Shown in pieces: positions 28,523 to 38,000 of a stretch of 64,000 nucleotides of DNA. Both the position numbers and the translations under genes were made by a program. Below the pieces are notes generated by a model, which did no database searches, was not told the DNA's origin, and saw only the letters and a list, made by a program, of their open reading frames with translations. Within the stretch, counting starts at the first letter, position 1. Every line of letters begins with the position of its first letter. Source of the DNA: an uncultured Eggerthellaceae bacterium (lineage in GTDB: Bacteria > Actinomycetota > Coriobacteriia > Coriobacteriales > Eggerthellaceae); assembly GCA_944321455.1 (NCBI GenBank), contig CALULI010000006.1, forward strand, positions 372,001 through 436,000, read 5' to 3'.

Positions 28523-29200
28523 ATGAATACTTCCATGACTGTCGAGCAGCGTAAGCTGCTCGATTTGCATTTACAGCTCATTTTAGAAGTAAATAAAACA
28601 ACTAATCTCACCAGGATTACTGATTGGGATCAGGGACAGCTTCTTCATGTTGAAGATTCGTTATTTGGATTATCTGCGCTTCTGAAAGCTCCTGAGGGTA
28701 GGTATGCAGACTTAGGTACTGGTGGAGGATTCCCTGGTATTCCTCTTGCTATTATGTCTGGCCGTCAAACGCTTCTTGTTGATTCAGTTAAAAAGAAAAT
28801 TACGGCCCTTGAATCAGTTATTCACCAATTAGGCCTGCAAGATCAGATTTCAACCTATGCAGGTCGTATTGAAGATTTATCTCTTCAACAACCTGAATCA
28901 CTGAGTGTTATTACCGCACGCGCATTATCTTCCTTACCGTCATTATTAGAATTGGCTTCTCCCCTTTTACAATATGGCGGTCATCTTATTTGTTATAAAA
29001 GTAATCCCGACCAAGATGAACTTGATACTGCAAAAAATATTTCACACAAATTAGGAATGGAATACTCATACCACTATGAAGGGTATTTATCCGACAACAC
29101 GACCCATCGCATGATTATTGTGTATACGAAGGTTTCTGAACCTGAAGTTGCGTTACCGCGTCGTGTAGGTATGGCCCAAAAGAAACCTTTTAAGAGCTAA
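28523..29200 (+). CDS. rsmG: 16S rRNA (guanine527-N7)-methyltransferase
   Basis: An SAM-dependent methyltransferase that modifies G527 of 16S rRNA. Its loss gives low-level streptomycin resistance in other bacteria. Family features seen: NKTTNLTRITDW near the N-terminus, HVEDSL, then the SAM-binding DLGTGGGFPGIPLAI. The middle segment LLVDSVKKKITAL is also typical. The ATG at 28523 (MNTSMTVEQRK) with an AAGGAA ribosome-binding site gives 225 residues. The longer open frame from 28427 overlaps khpB and is rejected. Confidence 0.95.
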   Translation: MNTSMTVEQRKLLDLHLQLILEVNKTTNLTRITDWDQGQLLHVEDSLFGLSALLKAPEGRYADLGTGGGFPGIPLAIMSGRQTLLVDSVKKKITALESVIHQLGLQDQISTYAGRIEDLSLQQPESLSVITARALSSLPSLLELASPLLQYGGHLICYKSNPDQDELDTAKNISHKLGMEYSYHYEGYLSDNTTHRMIIVYTKVSEPEVALPRRVGMAQKKPFKS

Positions 29201-29261
29201 GTTATTTTTACGAGAATGATTCATTCCATGAGGTTATTTCATTTCACAAGACTAGTTCATT

Positions 29262-29297
29262 CCATAATGAATGTTTCACGTGAAACATTCATTATGG
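29262..29297. promoter_or_regulatory. parS: parS site 1 within a 36-bp perfect palindrome
   Basis: The 16-bp parS TGTTTCACGTGAAACA (29272-29287) is the core of a perfect 36-bp palindrome. ParB binds such sites as a CTP-dependent clamp. The flanking symmetry extends ten bases each side. Confidence 0.9.
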
Positions 29298-29557
29298 TTA
29301 ATGAGAAGGTTCTTGCGTCCAATATGAATTCCTGAAGTATATAAAGCGAATAGTAAAAAGAAATAACCCAATAAACCATAGCTCTGTAGCTTTGATTTTA
29401 TATAGGTTTTAGCGGTATCATTTAAAACTTACTTTTTGTTGAACAAGACTTAATTTTTCTTCAAAATTTCACTGTCTTTAAGAAATCATCGTCGCTAATT
29501 AAAACTATATAGAGTATTATTTTGTATCGAATTATTTCGCACTATATGACTGTCTAT

Positions 29558-29589
29558 CGTTTCAATGTTTCACGTGAAACATTGAAACG
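29558..29589. promoter_or_regulatory. parS: parS site 2 within a 32-bp perfect palindrome
   Basis: Core TGTTTCACGTGAAACA (29566-29581). Symmetry extends eight bases each side with a different flank (CGTTTCAA / TTGAAACG). Confidence 0.9.
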
Positions 29590-29615
29590 CCTTCTAAATA
29601 TCTGATTAGTAACAC

Positions 29616-29639
29616 ATTGTGTTTCACGTGAAACACAAT
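29616..29639. promoter_or_regulatory. parS: parS site 3 within a 24-bp perfect palindrome
   Basis: Core TGTTTCACGTGAAACA (29620-29635). Symmetry extends four bases each side. It lies 27 bases before the parA start, so ParB bound here could also affect parA transcription. Confidence 0.9.
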
Positions 29640-29665
29640 CAAGAAAATATATGAAAGGAGCTTCC

Positions 29666-30712
29666 GTGGGATTATTCAGTAGTCGGAAACGGAACCAAAA
29701 AGCAGAAAAGACTGCCCCAGTTGAAGCAAAAGACAGTTTAATTGAAGAGCAGGAATATAACATCGATGATGTTGAGAATGCTCCCATTATTGAACGAGAA
29801 ATTGTGCAAACTCCTTCAGAACAGCCTTCCCAACCTTCAGAAGAAATACCTGAGGTGACTAATTCTGAATCATCTGATAATGAAGAGGAATTAGGTGAAC
29901 GCACGTATGTAGCGTTTAAAGATAAGGCTCCTGTGCAGCACAGTATTGGTCAAACACGCATTTTAGCCATCATCAACCAAAAAGGCGGTGTTGGTAAGTC
30001 AACGACCGCTGTTAATCTTGCAGCTGCGCTTGGTGAGAAGAATAAAGAGGTTCTTCTTGTTGACTTAGACCCACAGGGTAACGCGACAAGTGGTTATGGT
30101 ATTGATAAGCGCGAACTTGATACCTGTGTTTATAACGTCTTGTTAGGCGACACTCCTGTCGAAGACGTCATTCTTGCCAATGTAGCGAAAGGCGTTGATA
30201 TTCTTCCTTCTACCATCAATCTTGCTGGTGCGGAAGTTGAATTAGTAAACGAAATGGCTCGCGAAAACCGTCTTAAGAATTCTTTAGGTAGTCTTCGCGG
30301 CTTTTACGACTATATCTTGATTGACTGTCCTCCTTCTCTTGGTTTGTTAACGATTAACGCACTTGTAGCAGCAGATAAACTGATTGTTCCTATTCAGTGT
30401 GAGTTCTATGCTCTTGAAGGTGTGACAAAACTTCTCGATTCGATGAAACGTGTCAAAACAATGCTTAATCCAAGCTTAGATATCTATGGCATTGTTTTAA
30501 CTATGTACGATTCACGTACGAATTTAGCTCGTCAAGTAGTTGACGAAGTTCGTTCATATTTTGGTTCTGCAACGTTTAATACGGTCATTCCCCGTTCCGT
30601 TAAGCTTTCAGAAGCTCCAAGTTATGGACAATCTATTATTGAATACGCTCCTGATAACAAGGGTGCTCAGTGTTATCGGGATCTTGCACAAGAGGTGATT
30701 GATCGTGAGTAA
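29666..30712 (+). CDS. parA: Chromosome partitioning ATPase ParA (Soj)
   Basis: A deviant-Walker ATPase that moves ParB-parS complexes. The deviant Walker A KGGVGKST follows AIINQ, and DLDPQGNAT and IDCPPSLG are present. The GTG at 29666 (read as Met-GLFSSRKRNQ) has an AAAGGAG ribosome-binding site at proper spacing. The ATG at 29651 lacks one, so the GTG is chosen, giving 348 residues. The about 97 residues before the ATPase core are an acidic, low-complexity extension (EEIPEVTNSESSDNEEE) not found in typical Soj proteins. It overlaps parB by 8 bases. Confidence 0.93.
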   Translation: MGLFSSRKRNQKAEKTAPVEAKDSLIEEQEYNIDDVENAPIIEREIVQTPSEQPSQPSEEIPEVTNSESSDNEEELGERTYVAFKDKAPVQHSIGQTRILAIINQKGGVGKSTTAVNLAAALGEKNKEVLLVDLDPQGNATSGYGIDKRELDTCVYNVLLGDTPVEDVILANVAKGVDILPSTINLAGAEVELVNEMARENRLKNSLGSLRGFYDYILIDCPPSLGLLTINALVAADKLIVPIQCEFYALEGVTKLLDSMKRVKTMLNPSLDIYGIVLTMYDSRTNLARQVVDEVRSYFGSATFNTVIPRSVKLSEAPSYGQSIIEYAPDNKGAQCYRDLAQEVIDRE

Positions 30713-31970
30713 ACAAAAAAGTGGTCTTGGACGCGGCTTAAATGCATTATTTGATGACAGTTCTGTATCCCACGAGAATAATCGTCCAAAAGAAGAAGCA
30801 GCTCCTGTAAAACAGGCAGAGCCTGTACAGGCAACTGAACCAGCACCTGCACAAGTAACACCTGCACAATCAGCTGCTCGTGTAGATACAACCCCAGCAC
30901 CAGCAGAGGCAGTTACTCAACCTGCTCAAACTGAGGAAAAGCAGGCGGCAAATATTTATTTCTCTGAAGATGCGGTTGAAAATGCAAAAGTAGTTGAGCG
31001 CGAAGTACGCAAAACACCTACTCCTCGCACTACACCCCGTCAAAAGAAAAGCACTGCAGCTATTTTTGAAGAGCAGCAAAATGTTGCTAAGCAAGAGAAG
31101 AAGGCTCAGCAGGTTCACAAAGCAGTTAAAGAAGAAGATAAAAAGGGCGCAATTAAAGAAGTTCCTCTGCAAAGTGTTGAACCAAATCCTGATCAGCCAC
31201 GTACGAACTTCAAACCTGAAGAGATTGAGGAATTAGCGCAATCTATTAAGACTGAGGGACTCTTACAGCCTATTTTGGTTCGTAAAGTAGGAGATAAGTA
31301 CCAAATTATTGCAGGCGAGCGTCGTTGGCAGGCATGTAGATCTCTTGGTATGGAAACTATTTCTGTACGTTTCTGGTCTGCTGATAACGATAAGGCGCTT
31401 GAATTAGCTTTGGTTGAAAACATTCAGCGTACTGACTTGAATCCTATTGAAGAAGCATATGGCTATAAGCGCTTAATGGAACGCAAAGGTATGACGCAGT
31501 CTGAAGTGGCACAAACCGTTTCTAAGGGCCGCTCCACCATTGCTAATGCTCTTCGTTTGCTCGATTTACCTGAAGAAGCCCAGCAGCTTTTGTTTGAGGA
31601 AAAGATTACGGCGGGTCATGCTCGTGCAATCCTTTCCATTCCTTCACCAGAAGGACGAAAGCAACTTACGGACAAATTGGTTCATGAAAAGTTAAGCGTA
31701 CGTGAGACGGAAGTATTAGCTCGCTTATATTCAGGACGCGAAAAAGCAAAAGAAAATAGCACAAAGCGTATTCCAGCACCTGCCAGCTTTAAGAAAGCGG
31801 CAAGAAGCTTGTCTCGCTTACTTCAGGCTCCTGTACGAGTAAAAACAGTTCAAGGTAAGAATAAGATCGAAATTCAGTTCAAAGACGAAGAAGAACTTGA
31901 ACGTATCTTTAATGCTATTTCACACGTTGAAGAGACGGCAGAAAATACCAAGACGGTAGAGAGCGCATAA
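30705..31970 (+). CDS. parB: Chromosome partitioning protein ParB (Spo0J)
   Basis: The parS-binding CTPase clamp. The N-terminus KSGLGRGLNALF is the ParA-stimulating peptide. A long Ala/Pro/Gln-rich linker of about 130 residues follows. The CTPase/DNA-binding core starts at IKEVPLQSVEPNPDQPRTNF and has the box GERRWQACR. The HTH region includes TQSEVAQTVSKGRSTIANALRL. The GTG at 30705 (overlapping the parA stop) with a GAGGTG ribosome-binding site gives 421 residues. The linker makes it longer than B. subtilis Spo0J. Confidence 0.95.
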   Translation: MSKQKSGLGRGLNALFDDSSVSHENNRPKEEAAPVKQAEPVQATEPAPAQVTPAQSAARVDTTPAPAEAVTQPAQTEEKQAANIYFSEDAVENAKVVEREVRKTPTPRTTPRQKKSTAAIFEEQQNVAKQEKKAQQVHKAVKEEDKKGAIKEVPLQSVEPNPDQPRTNFKPEEIEELAQSIKTEGLLQPILVRKVGDKYQIIAGERRWQACRSLGMETISVRFWSADNDKALELALVENIQRTDLNPIEEAYGYKRLMERKGMTQSEVAQTVSKGRSTIANALRLLDLPEEAQQLLFEEKITAGHARAILSIPSPEGRKQLTDKLVHEKLSVRETEVLARLYSGREKAKENSTKRIPAPASFKKAARSLSRLLQAPVRVKTVQGKNKIEIQFKDEEELERIFNAISHVEETAENTKTVESA

Positions 31971-32065
31971 GAGTACCGTGTAATAGGAATGCGGTGTAAG
32001 AAGAATACAATGTAAAAAGAGCGCCGTGTACTAAGAGTATGACGTAATAAGAGTACGGCGAAATC
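31970..32065. repeat. Six degenerate 16-bp tandem units after parB
   Basis: Starting at the last base of the parB stop, six consecutive 16-base units can be aligned. Examples are AGAGTACCGTGTAATA, AGAGCGCCGTGTACTA, AGAGTATGACGTAATA and AGAGTACGGCGAAATC. They share AGAGTAC-GTGTAATA-like sequence with substitutions and no indels. No gene is present. Confidence 0.75.
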
Positions 32066-32074
32066 TCTTTATTA

Positions 32075-32109
32075 CTTCACATACCTTTAACCACACATGG
32101 TATGTGAAG
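32075..32109. repeat. Inverted repeat downstream of parB
   Basis: CTTCACATACC (32075-32085) and GGTATGTGAAG (32099-32109) are perfect inverted arms with a 13-base loop. No T-tract follows. It may be a hairpin in the parB 3' region. Confidence 0.55.
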
Positions 32110-32127
32110 AAATTGAATATCAACTAT

Positions 32128-32161
32128 AAAAGAATCCAGCTTTGCATGGCTGGATTCTTTT
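32128..32161. terminator. Bidirectional terminator between parB and rlmN
   Basis: Perfect 13-bp stem (32128-32140 with 32149-32161). It is flanked by A-run and T-run, so it can end the parB transcript on plus and the rlmN transcript on minus. Confidence 0.85.
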
Positions 32162-32238
32162 ACTTGCTACTATTTTGTCAATAAGCTTGATTTTGTATAA
32201 GCAGAATCATTATTGCTTGATGATTTACCGTACAAACT

Positions 32239-33282
32239 TTAACGAGTAAGCTTATTTTTTAATTGCCCGCACGCTCCATCGATATCAGCACCTTTGGAAT
32301 TGCGAATTGTTGCTTCGTGATGATGCGCTTGGAGTGACTTTAACCAATGGTTTTGTACAGCGGGAAGACTTGGCTTAAAAGGACTGTCTTCAATATCATT
32401 TAAAGGAATAAGGTTAATGTGGCATAACAGTGAATCAGTAAATGCCAAAAGTGCTTCTAAATCCTTTTCCGTGTCATTAACATCACGAATTAAAAGATAT
32501 TCGAAGCTAACGCGACGCCCTGTTTTCTCCACATAATGCTGCAACGCTTGTTTTAGTTCAGGCAAGGGGTTGTGAGCACAACGGGGCATAAGGTGGTCAC
32601 GTACTTCTTGACGCGCAGCATGCAAGGAAACCGCCAAGGTAAACTGCTCAGGTTCTTCGGCAAGTTTATTAATACCTTTAATCAGACCACAGGTGGAAAG
32701 CGTAATGTGACGGGCTCCAATACCAAGTCCTTTTTTATTGTTGATAAAACGCAGTGCTTCTAAAAGGGCATCGTAATTTTGAAATGGTTCCCCTTGGCCC
32801 ATAGACACCAAGTTAGAGACGCGCATATCAAAATCATTTTGCACCACCAGAACTTGAGAAATCATTTCCCCTGAAGAAAGATTACGGGTAAATCCTTCAT
32901 GGCCAGTGGCACAAAAAGCACACTGCATGGCGCATCCTACCTGGGTAGAAAAACACACCGTTAAGCGCTTTAGTGATCCACCTGAATCACAGGCAGGGAT
33001 ACCAACCGTTTCAACATAGCAACCATCCGCTAAGCCAATCACATACTTTCGCGTTCCATCGGATGAAACCTGCTTATCAACTATTTCAAGGGGACGAAGC
33101 GGACATTCTTCTGCGAGCGTTGCGCGAAGTGCACGGGGGAGATTTGTCATTTCGTCATATGATTGAGCGCCTTTCACATAGAGCCACTGAATCAGCTGCT
33201 CAGCGCGAAAACGCGGCTGTCCTAACGTCTGACAAATGTCTCGAATTTGATTGAGTGAGTATGATCTGATGTCTTTTTCCAT
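32239..33282 (-). CDS. rlmN: 23S rRNA/tRNA adenine-C2 methyltransferase RlmN
   Basis: A radical SAM enzyme that makes 2-methyladenosine at A2503 of 23S rRNA and A37 of tRNAs. The radical SAM cluster motif CAMQCAFC is present. The conserved substrate Cys lies near the C-terminus (DIDGACGQL). The N-terminal domain begins SYSLNQIRDICQTLGQPRFR. The ATG at 33282 (MEKDIRSYSL) gives 347 residues. No Shine-Dalgarno is visible, but a TATAAT (33289-33294) ends only six bases before the ATG, so the mRNA may be leaderless. It is divergent from ddl. Confidence 0.94.
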   Translation of the reverse strand: MEKDIRSYSLNQIRDICQTLGQPRFRAEQLIQWLYVKGAQSYDEMTNLPRALRATLAEECPLRPLEIVDKQVSSDGTRKYVIGLADGCYVETVGIPACDSGGSLKRLTVCFSTQVGCAMQCAFCATGHEGFTRNLSSGEMISQVLVVQNDFDMRVSNLVSMGQGEPFQNYDALLEALRFINNKKGLGIGARHITLSTCGLIKGINKLAEEPEQFTLAVSLHAARQEVRDHLMPRCAHNPLPELKQALQHYVEKTGRRVSFEYLLIRDVNDTEKDLEALLAFTDSLLCHINLIPLNDIEDSPFKPSLPAVQNHWLKSLQAHHHEATIRNSKGADIDGACGQLKNKLTR

Positions 33283-33288
33283 AGCTGC

Positions 33289-33316
33289 ATTATAGCGTCT
33301 GAGCCTTTGGTATACT
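33289..33316. promoter_or_regulatory. Overlapping divergent -10 boxes of rlmN and ddl
   Basis: TATAAT on the minus strand (33289-33294) for rlmN and TATACT on the plus strand (33311-33316) for ddl lie 16 bases apart. No strong -35 was found for either. Confidence 0.45.
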
Positions 33317-33343
33317 TTCACAAGATACCTACGACGAAAGTTG

Positions 33344-34291
33344 ATGATTATGACTCACACTATTGATCCTTCTTCAATTAAGGTTGCATTGTTGATGGGC
33401 GGCAAAAGCGGGGAGCGTGAAATCTCTCTTGCTTCAGGTAAGAGCGCCCTTTCTGCATTGCAAGAAGCAGGTTTTGATGTTACTGCAATTGATACAGGCT
33501 CTAAGGAAGACCTTAAAAAGTTATTTGAAGAAAACTTCGACGTTGCGTTTCTGACCCTTCATGGTAAGCAAGGTGAAGACGGCACAATCCAAGGCATGCT
33601 TGAAATTCTTGAGATTCCTTATACGGGCTCTGGTGTGTGGTCAAGCGCTACGGCAATCAATAAACCACTTGCAAAAGTGTTCTACGAGCGCAATGGCGTA
33701 CCCACCCCTCCATCGTTGACGCTTTCTACGCCTGATGAAAAGACGATGGATGAATTGATTGAAGCCGTTGGTGAGCACTGCGTTGTTAAAGCAGCAACAG
33801 AAGGTAGCGCTCTTGGCGTCTATATTTGCCAGGGCAAAGCAGATATTGAACAGGCAATCAAAGATGTATTCGCTATTGATTCAACCTGCTTGGTGGAAAA
33901 GTACATTGAAGGTGACGAATTTACGGTTGCCGTTTTAGGCAACGATGAACCACGCGCCTTGCCAATCATTCAAATTATTCCAACGAATGAGTTCTACGAC
34001 TTTGAATCTAAGTATGCCATTGGTGGATCACAGCATATTTGTCCTGCAGATCTTGATGAAGAGACTGCTGCCTATATGAGTGAGCTTGCCGTTAAGGCCC
34101 ATAAAGCACTCAATTGCCGCGGTATGTCACGAACTGACATTTTGCGCGACAAAGAAGGCAACTTGTGGATTCTTGAAACCAACACCATTCCTGGCATGAC
34201 TGAAACGTCGCTCTTGCCTGATGCGGCACGCGTGGCAGGTTATAGCTTCCCTGAACTGTGCAATGAAATTATTCGCTTGGCGCTAAATTGA
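33344..34291 (+). CDS. ddl: D-alanine-D-alanine ligase
   Basis: An ATP-grasp enzyme that joins two D-Ala for peptidoglycan precursors (target of D-cycloserine). The N-terminal motif LMGGKSGEREISLASG is typical. TLHGKQGEDGTIQGMLE, the omega-loop region and the C-terminal ETNTIPGMTETSL follow. The latter has Thr in place of the usual Asn/Leu before NT. At about 315 residues it is normal. The start is uncertain between ATGs at 33344 and 33350 and a TTG at 33341. All give the same core. No vancomycin-resistance (D-Lac) signature was assessed. Confidence 0.92.
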   Translation: MIMTHTIDPSSIKVALLMGGKSGEREISLASGKSALSALQEAGFDVTAIDTGSKEDLKKLFEENFDVAFLTLHGKQGEDGTIQGMLEILEIPYTGSGVWSSATAINKPLAKVFYERNGVPTPPSLTLSTPDEKTMDELIEAVGEHCVVKAATEGSALGVYICQGKADIEQAIKDVFAIDSTCLVEKYIEGDEFTVAVLGNDEPRALPIIQIIPTNEFYDFESKYAIGGSQHICPADLDEETAAYMSELAVKAHKALNCRGMSRTDILRDKEGNLWILETNTIPGMTETSLLPDAARVAGYSFPELCNEIIRLALN

Positions 34292-34348
34292 CACAATAAG
34301 GATTCTGTCAAAAATTAAAACGACCAAGCCTTTATCAGGATTTGGTGC

Positions 34349-34993
34349 TTAGAACAATCCGCAGGAGTGAAGCCCAAAAATAATAGCGGCAACAAGGGCA
34401 AACAACACAAGCCAGCTGCCAATGGTGCAGCCAATATTGCCCTTGCGCGCCTGCTCTACCAAGCGCTCTGTTCCAGAGCGCTCTGTTTTTACAAGAGCGG
34501 TTCCCTTTTTCTTCTTTGGCAGAGGCTCACGACCCGTGGGTATGTAGTCGCCCTTGTTTTCGACAATTTGCTTTAGCGCTTCTTGACCTAAATCAATAGC
34601 GGGACGCACACCAGAACCCAACTTCTTACCCATCAACGTGATAAAGGCAGAAAATTCGTCTTTGTACGTAGGGTCGTAGGAAATAATCATCACCTGACCC
34701 CAGTAATATCCAGGCGCAGGGTCTTCGGTAAAGGCAACCAGGGCAAGCAACGCCACCGTGGTCCAGCCTTTCGCGTTAGCAAGATCAATTTTGTCAGCGA
34801 CATCCTTGTTCAACACGCCCATGCGCTTGCCAAAAGGATTCACAATCCACGCAACACGCTTGCCCGACGAATAATCCATTTCCACCGTAAACGCATCGCC
34901 AATAATGTTGTCAGCGCCAAGAAATGCAGCTGCATCGTCGCGATCTTCCGTAACAAAACGAGCATACGTTCCATAAAAGCCAATTTGGGCCAT
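34349..34993 (-). CDS. Tail-anchored protein of unknown function
   Basis: Not recognised. A 214-residue protein with an AGGAGAAAAC ribosome-binding site before the ATG at 34993. The soluble N-terminal part (about 150 residues) has no motif I can name and includes an aromatic segment (APGYYWGQVMIISYDPTYKDEF). A Lys-rich stretch (PLPKKKKGTALVK) follows. The only membrane helix is at the very end (TIGSWLVLFALVAAIIFGLHSCGLF). The topology suggests a C-terminal membrane anchor with the bulk in the cytosol. It lies between convergent ddl and divergent dinG. Confidence 0.6.
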   Translation of the reverse strand: MAQIGFYGTYARFVTEDRDDAAAFLGADNIIGDAFTVEMDYSSGKRVAWIVNPFGKRMGVLNKDVADKIDLANAKGWTTVALLALVAFTEDPAPGYYWGQVMIISYDPTYKDEFSAFITLMGKKLGSGVRPAIDLGQEALKQIVENKGDYIPTGREPLPKKKKGTALVKTERSGTERLVEQARKGNIGCTIGSWLVLFALVAAIIFGLHSCGLF

Positions 34994-35058
34994 GTTTTCT
35001 CCTAGGAGTCGGTATTCTTGTCATGTCTTAATGTCGCATAAATGATAGTCTTACTACT

Positions 35059-38000
35059 ATGGAAAAACAAAAAACAACAGACGAATTGCGTCTTGAATCG
35101 TATCTTTTAGAGAATACCCCTGATCGTATTGTGAATCGCTACGAAGGGCTGGCTACGTATGCGCAAAATCATACGTTCGGCGTCCTGGATAAAAGCGTGG
35201 TGGTCATTGATACCGAAACAACGGGTTTTTCGTTCAACCATGACGAACTTATCCAGATTGCCGCAGCGCGCATGACGGATGGCGAAATTACTGACTGGTA
35301 CATCACCTTCGTCAATCCTGGCAAGCCCATTCCTGACGAAGTGGCACATCTCACCAACATCCATGACAAAGATGTGGCGGATGCGCCTGATCCTGATACG
35401 GCTCTGGAGCAGCTGGTCGAATTTGTGGGTGATTCCTATTTGGTGGCTCACAATGCTAATTTTGACCGTACGTTCGTAACAAAGCGCGAAGCGGGGGCGT
35501 CCCTTAAGGAAAACATCTGGGTTGATTCGCTTGATTTGGCGCGGATTGCCTTGCCACGCATGAATTCGCATCGTCTTTTGGATTTGGTGCGCGCCTTTGG
35601 CGGGCCTGATTCAACGCATCGCGCTGATGATGACGTGGCATCCACCTGCCTGGTGTACCGCATCCTGTTAGCGGCAGTGGCGGCAATGCCTGATTCGTTG
35701 GTAGTGCACATTGCTGAAATGGCGGAGCTTGAAGACTGGAATACCGTCTATATTTTCAAGACCTTTGCCGAAGCAATGAGCGCCAAAACCACCAGTGCGG
35801 ACACAACCGGTGCTGAAACTGTCAGTGCTGAAGCCACCAGCGCCGAAGCTACCAGTGTCGAACCGTATCGTTTGATGGATGTGCGCCGCGAAGCGGCAGG
35901 CCGCTTGAACGATCATCTGCGCCAAGATGCGTTTAAGCCAACGACAGCAGAGCTGGAGCAGGCTCTTCAAGAAAATGGCGCAGGTGGCAAAGATACGGCA
36001 GGTGCAGGCGCTAAAGACGCAACAAGTCCAGCCGCACATCCAGTTGAGCTGCACTTTGTGGACGATGCCGCCATTGAGCACGCATTTTCTGCTGAAGGCA
36101 TCGTCGGCAAACTGTATGAAGACTATGAGATGCGCGACGAACAAAAAACCATGGCTTTGGCAGTCAATCGCGCCATTGCACACTCAGAAAACCTTGTTGT
36201 TGAGGCAGGCACGGGCGTTGGCAAGTCCATGGCATATTTGGTGCCTCTAGCGCTAGCAGCAAAAGAAAACAACATTACGGTTGGCGTTGCTACCAAGACA
36301 AACACGTTGCTTGACCAGCTTGTCAACAAAGAACTTCCCTTGCTCAAGCGTGAGCTGGGCATTAGCTATGCGCCGCTGAAGGGCTTTGTACATTACCCTT
36401 GCATGCGCAAGATTAATCAGATTGATAAGCAGGGCGCACGTCCCATTACGTACAAAAATCAGGTCGTTCAACAAGCTCCAGCGCTTGCTGGTTTGCTTTC
36501 ATTTATTGATCAGACCGACTACGACGATATTGACGGCTTAAAGATTGATTATCGCGCGCTTCCGCGGTGGTCTATTACCACCAAGAGTGCGGAATGTCTG
36601 CGCCGTAAGTGTCCGTTCTTTGGTCGCACCTGCTTTGTGCATGGCGCTCGTGAACAGGCACAGCGCAGCGATGTGGTGGTTACCAACCACAGCTTGCTGT
36701 TCTGGGATATTCGCTGCGAAGGCGGCTTGCTGCCACCTGTGCGCTACTGGGTGGTTGATGAGGCTCATGGTGCCGAAACAGAAGCGCGCCGCGCCTTCTC
36801 TTTGGAGGTTTCTTCGGAGGCAATTCACGGCCTCGTGCGCAAACTGACCAGCGATTCAGCGCGCACCAATGTGCTTATTCGCGCCGAGCGCACCACTATT
36901 GTCGAAGAAGAAGGCAAGCGATTGTATACGTCGCTCGTTCACAAGGCGCAGTCGGCCGCGCAAGCGTTTGGTATTGCAGGCGAAGAATTTACCCTGCGTG
37001 CTAAAGACCTGCTCTACTTTGATGAGGCAAAGCGCAGCCGCGGTTATGAATACTTCGACCTGTGGTTAAGCGATGAAATTCGTGCAAGCGAAACCTTTCG
37101 CAGCGTGGCATCAAGCGCGCGAGCGCTCTATGACACCACGGAAAAATTGATCGCAGCCATGCGCGATATCGTAGCCTATACGGAATCGTTAGATGATTCT
37201 TCGGAAGAACAGCGCGAATTGGCGTTGGCGGCGCTTGAATTGCGAGAGCTGTATGAAGGCCTTGATCAGGTCTTTTTCACCACCAGCGAAAACAAGGTGT
37301 ATGCCGTGCGCCTCAATCGCACCAAGGATAAGTTCAACGAAGTGTTTACCGTGCAACCACTTGATGTGGGCATCAGCTTGAATGAGTCGCTCTATCAAGA
37401 AACTAACAGCGTCATTTATACGTCTGCGACGCTGGCGGTGGATCACCATTTTGATTCGTTTAATCAGGGTATTGGACTTAACGAAGGTGAAGAATCGAAG
37501 GCTCGTTGCATTGAAATTGAATCCAACTATGACTTTGATTCCAATATGGCAATCTTTATTCCGTCCGATATGCCTGAGCCGTCGGATCCGCACTATTTGG
37601 ATGCGCTTCAAACATTCCTGGCGCAGTTACATGTGGCGCAGCAGGGGTCTCTGCTCACCCTTTTCACCAACCGCAAAGAAATGGAAAAGTGCTTCGATAC
37701 GGTCAACCCTGTGGTGAAAGCCGAAGGGTTGCGCTTGGTGTGCCAAAAGTGGGGTGTGTCCGTAAAGGGTTTGCGTGATGACTTCCTGAAAGATGAACAC
37801 TTAAGTTTGTTTGCGCTGAAGAGTTTCTGGGAAGGCTTTGACGCACCAGGATCTACCTTGCGCGGCGTGGTTATTCCGAAGCTGCCGTTTGGCTTGCCGA
37901 CGGATCCGCTTTCATGCGAACGCAGCCAGCGTGATGATCGTGCGTGGGCACACTATTCCCTTCCGTCAGCTGTTATTGATGTGAAGCAGGCCGTTGGGCG

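Larger units (their letters stand above)
29201..29665. other. rsmG-parA intergenic region with three parS sites
   Basis: 465 AT-rich bases with no gene. They contain three perfect parS palindromes (listed separately) and a repeated GTTCATTCCAT-like element at about 29219-29264. The 260 bases between the first and second parS show nothing else I can name. Confidence 0.7.
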
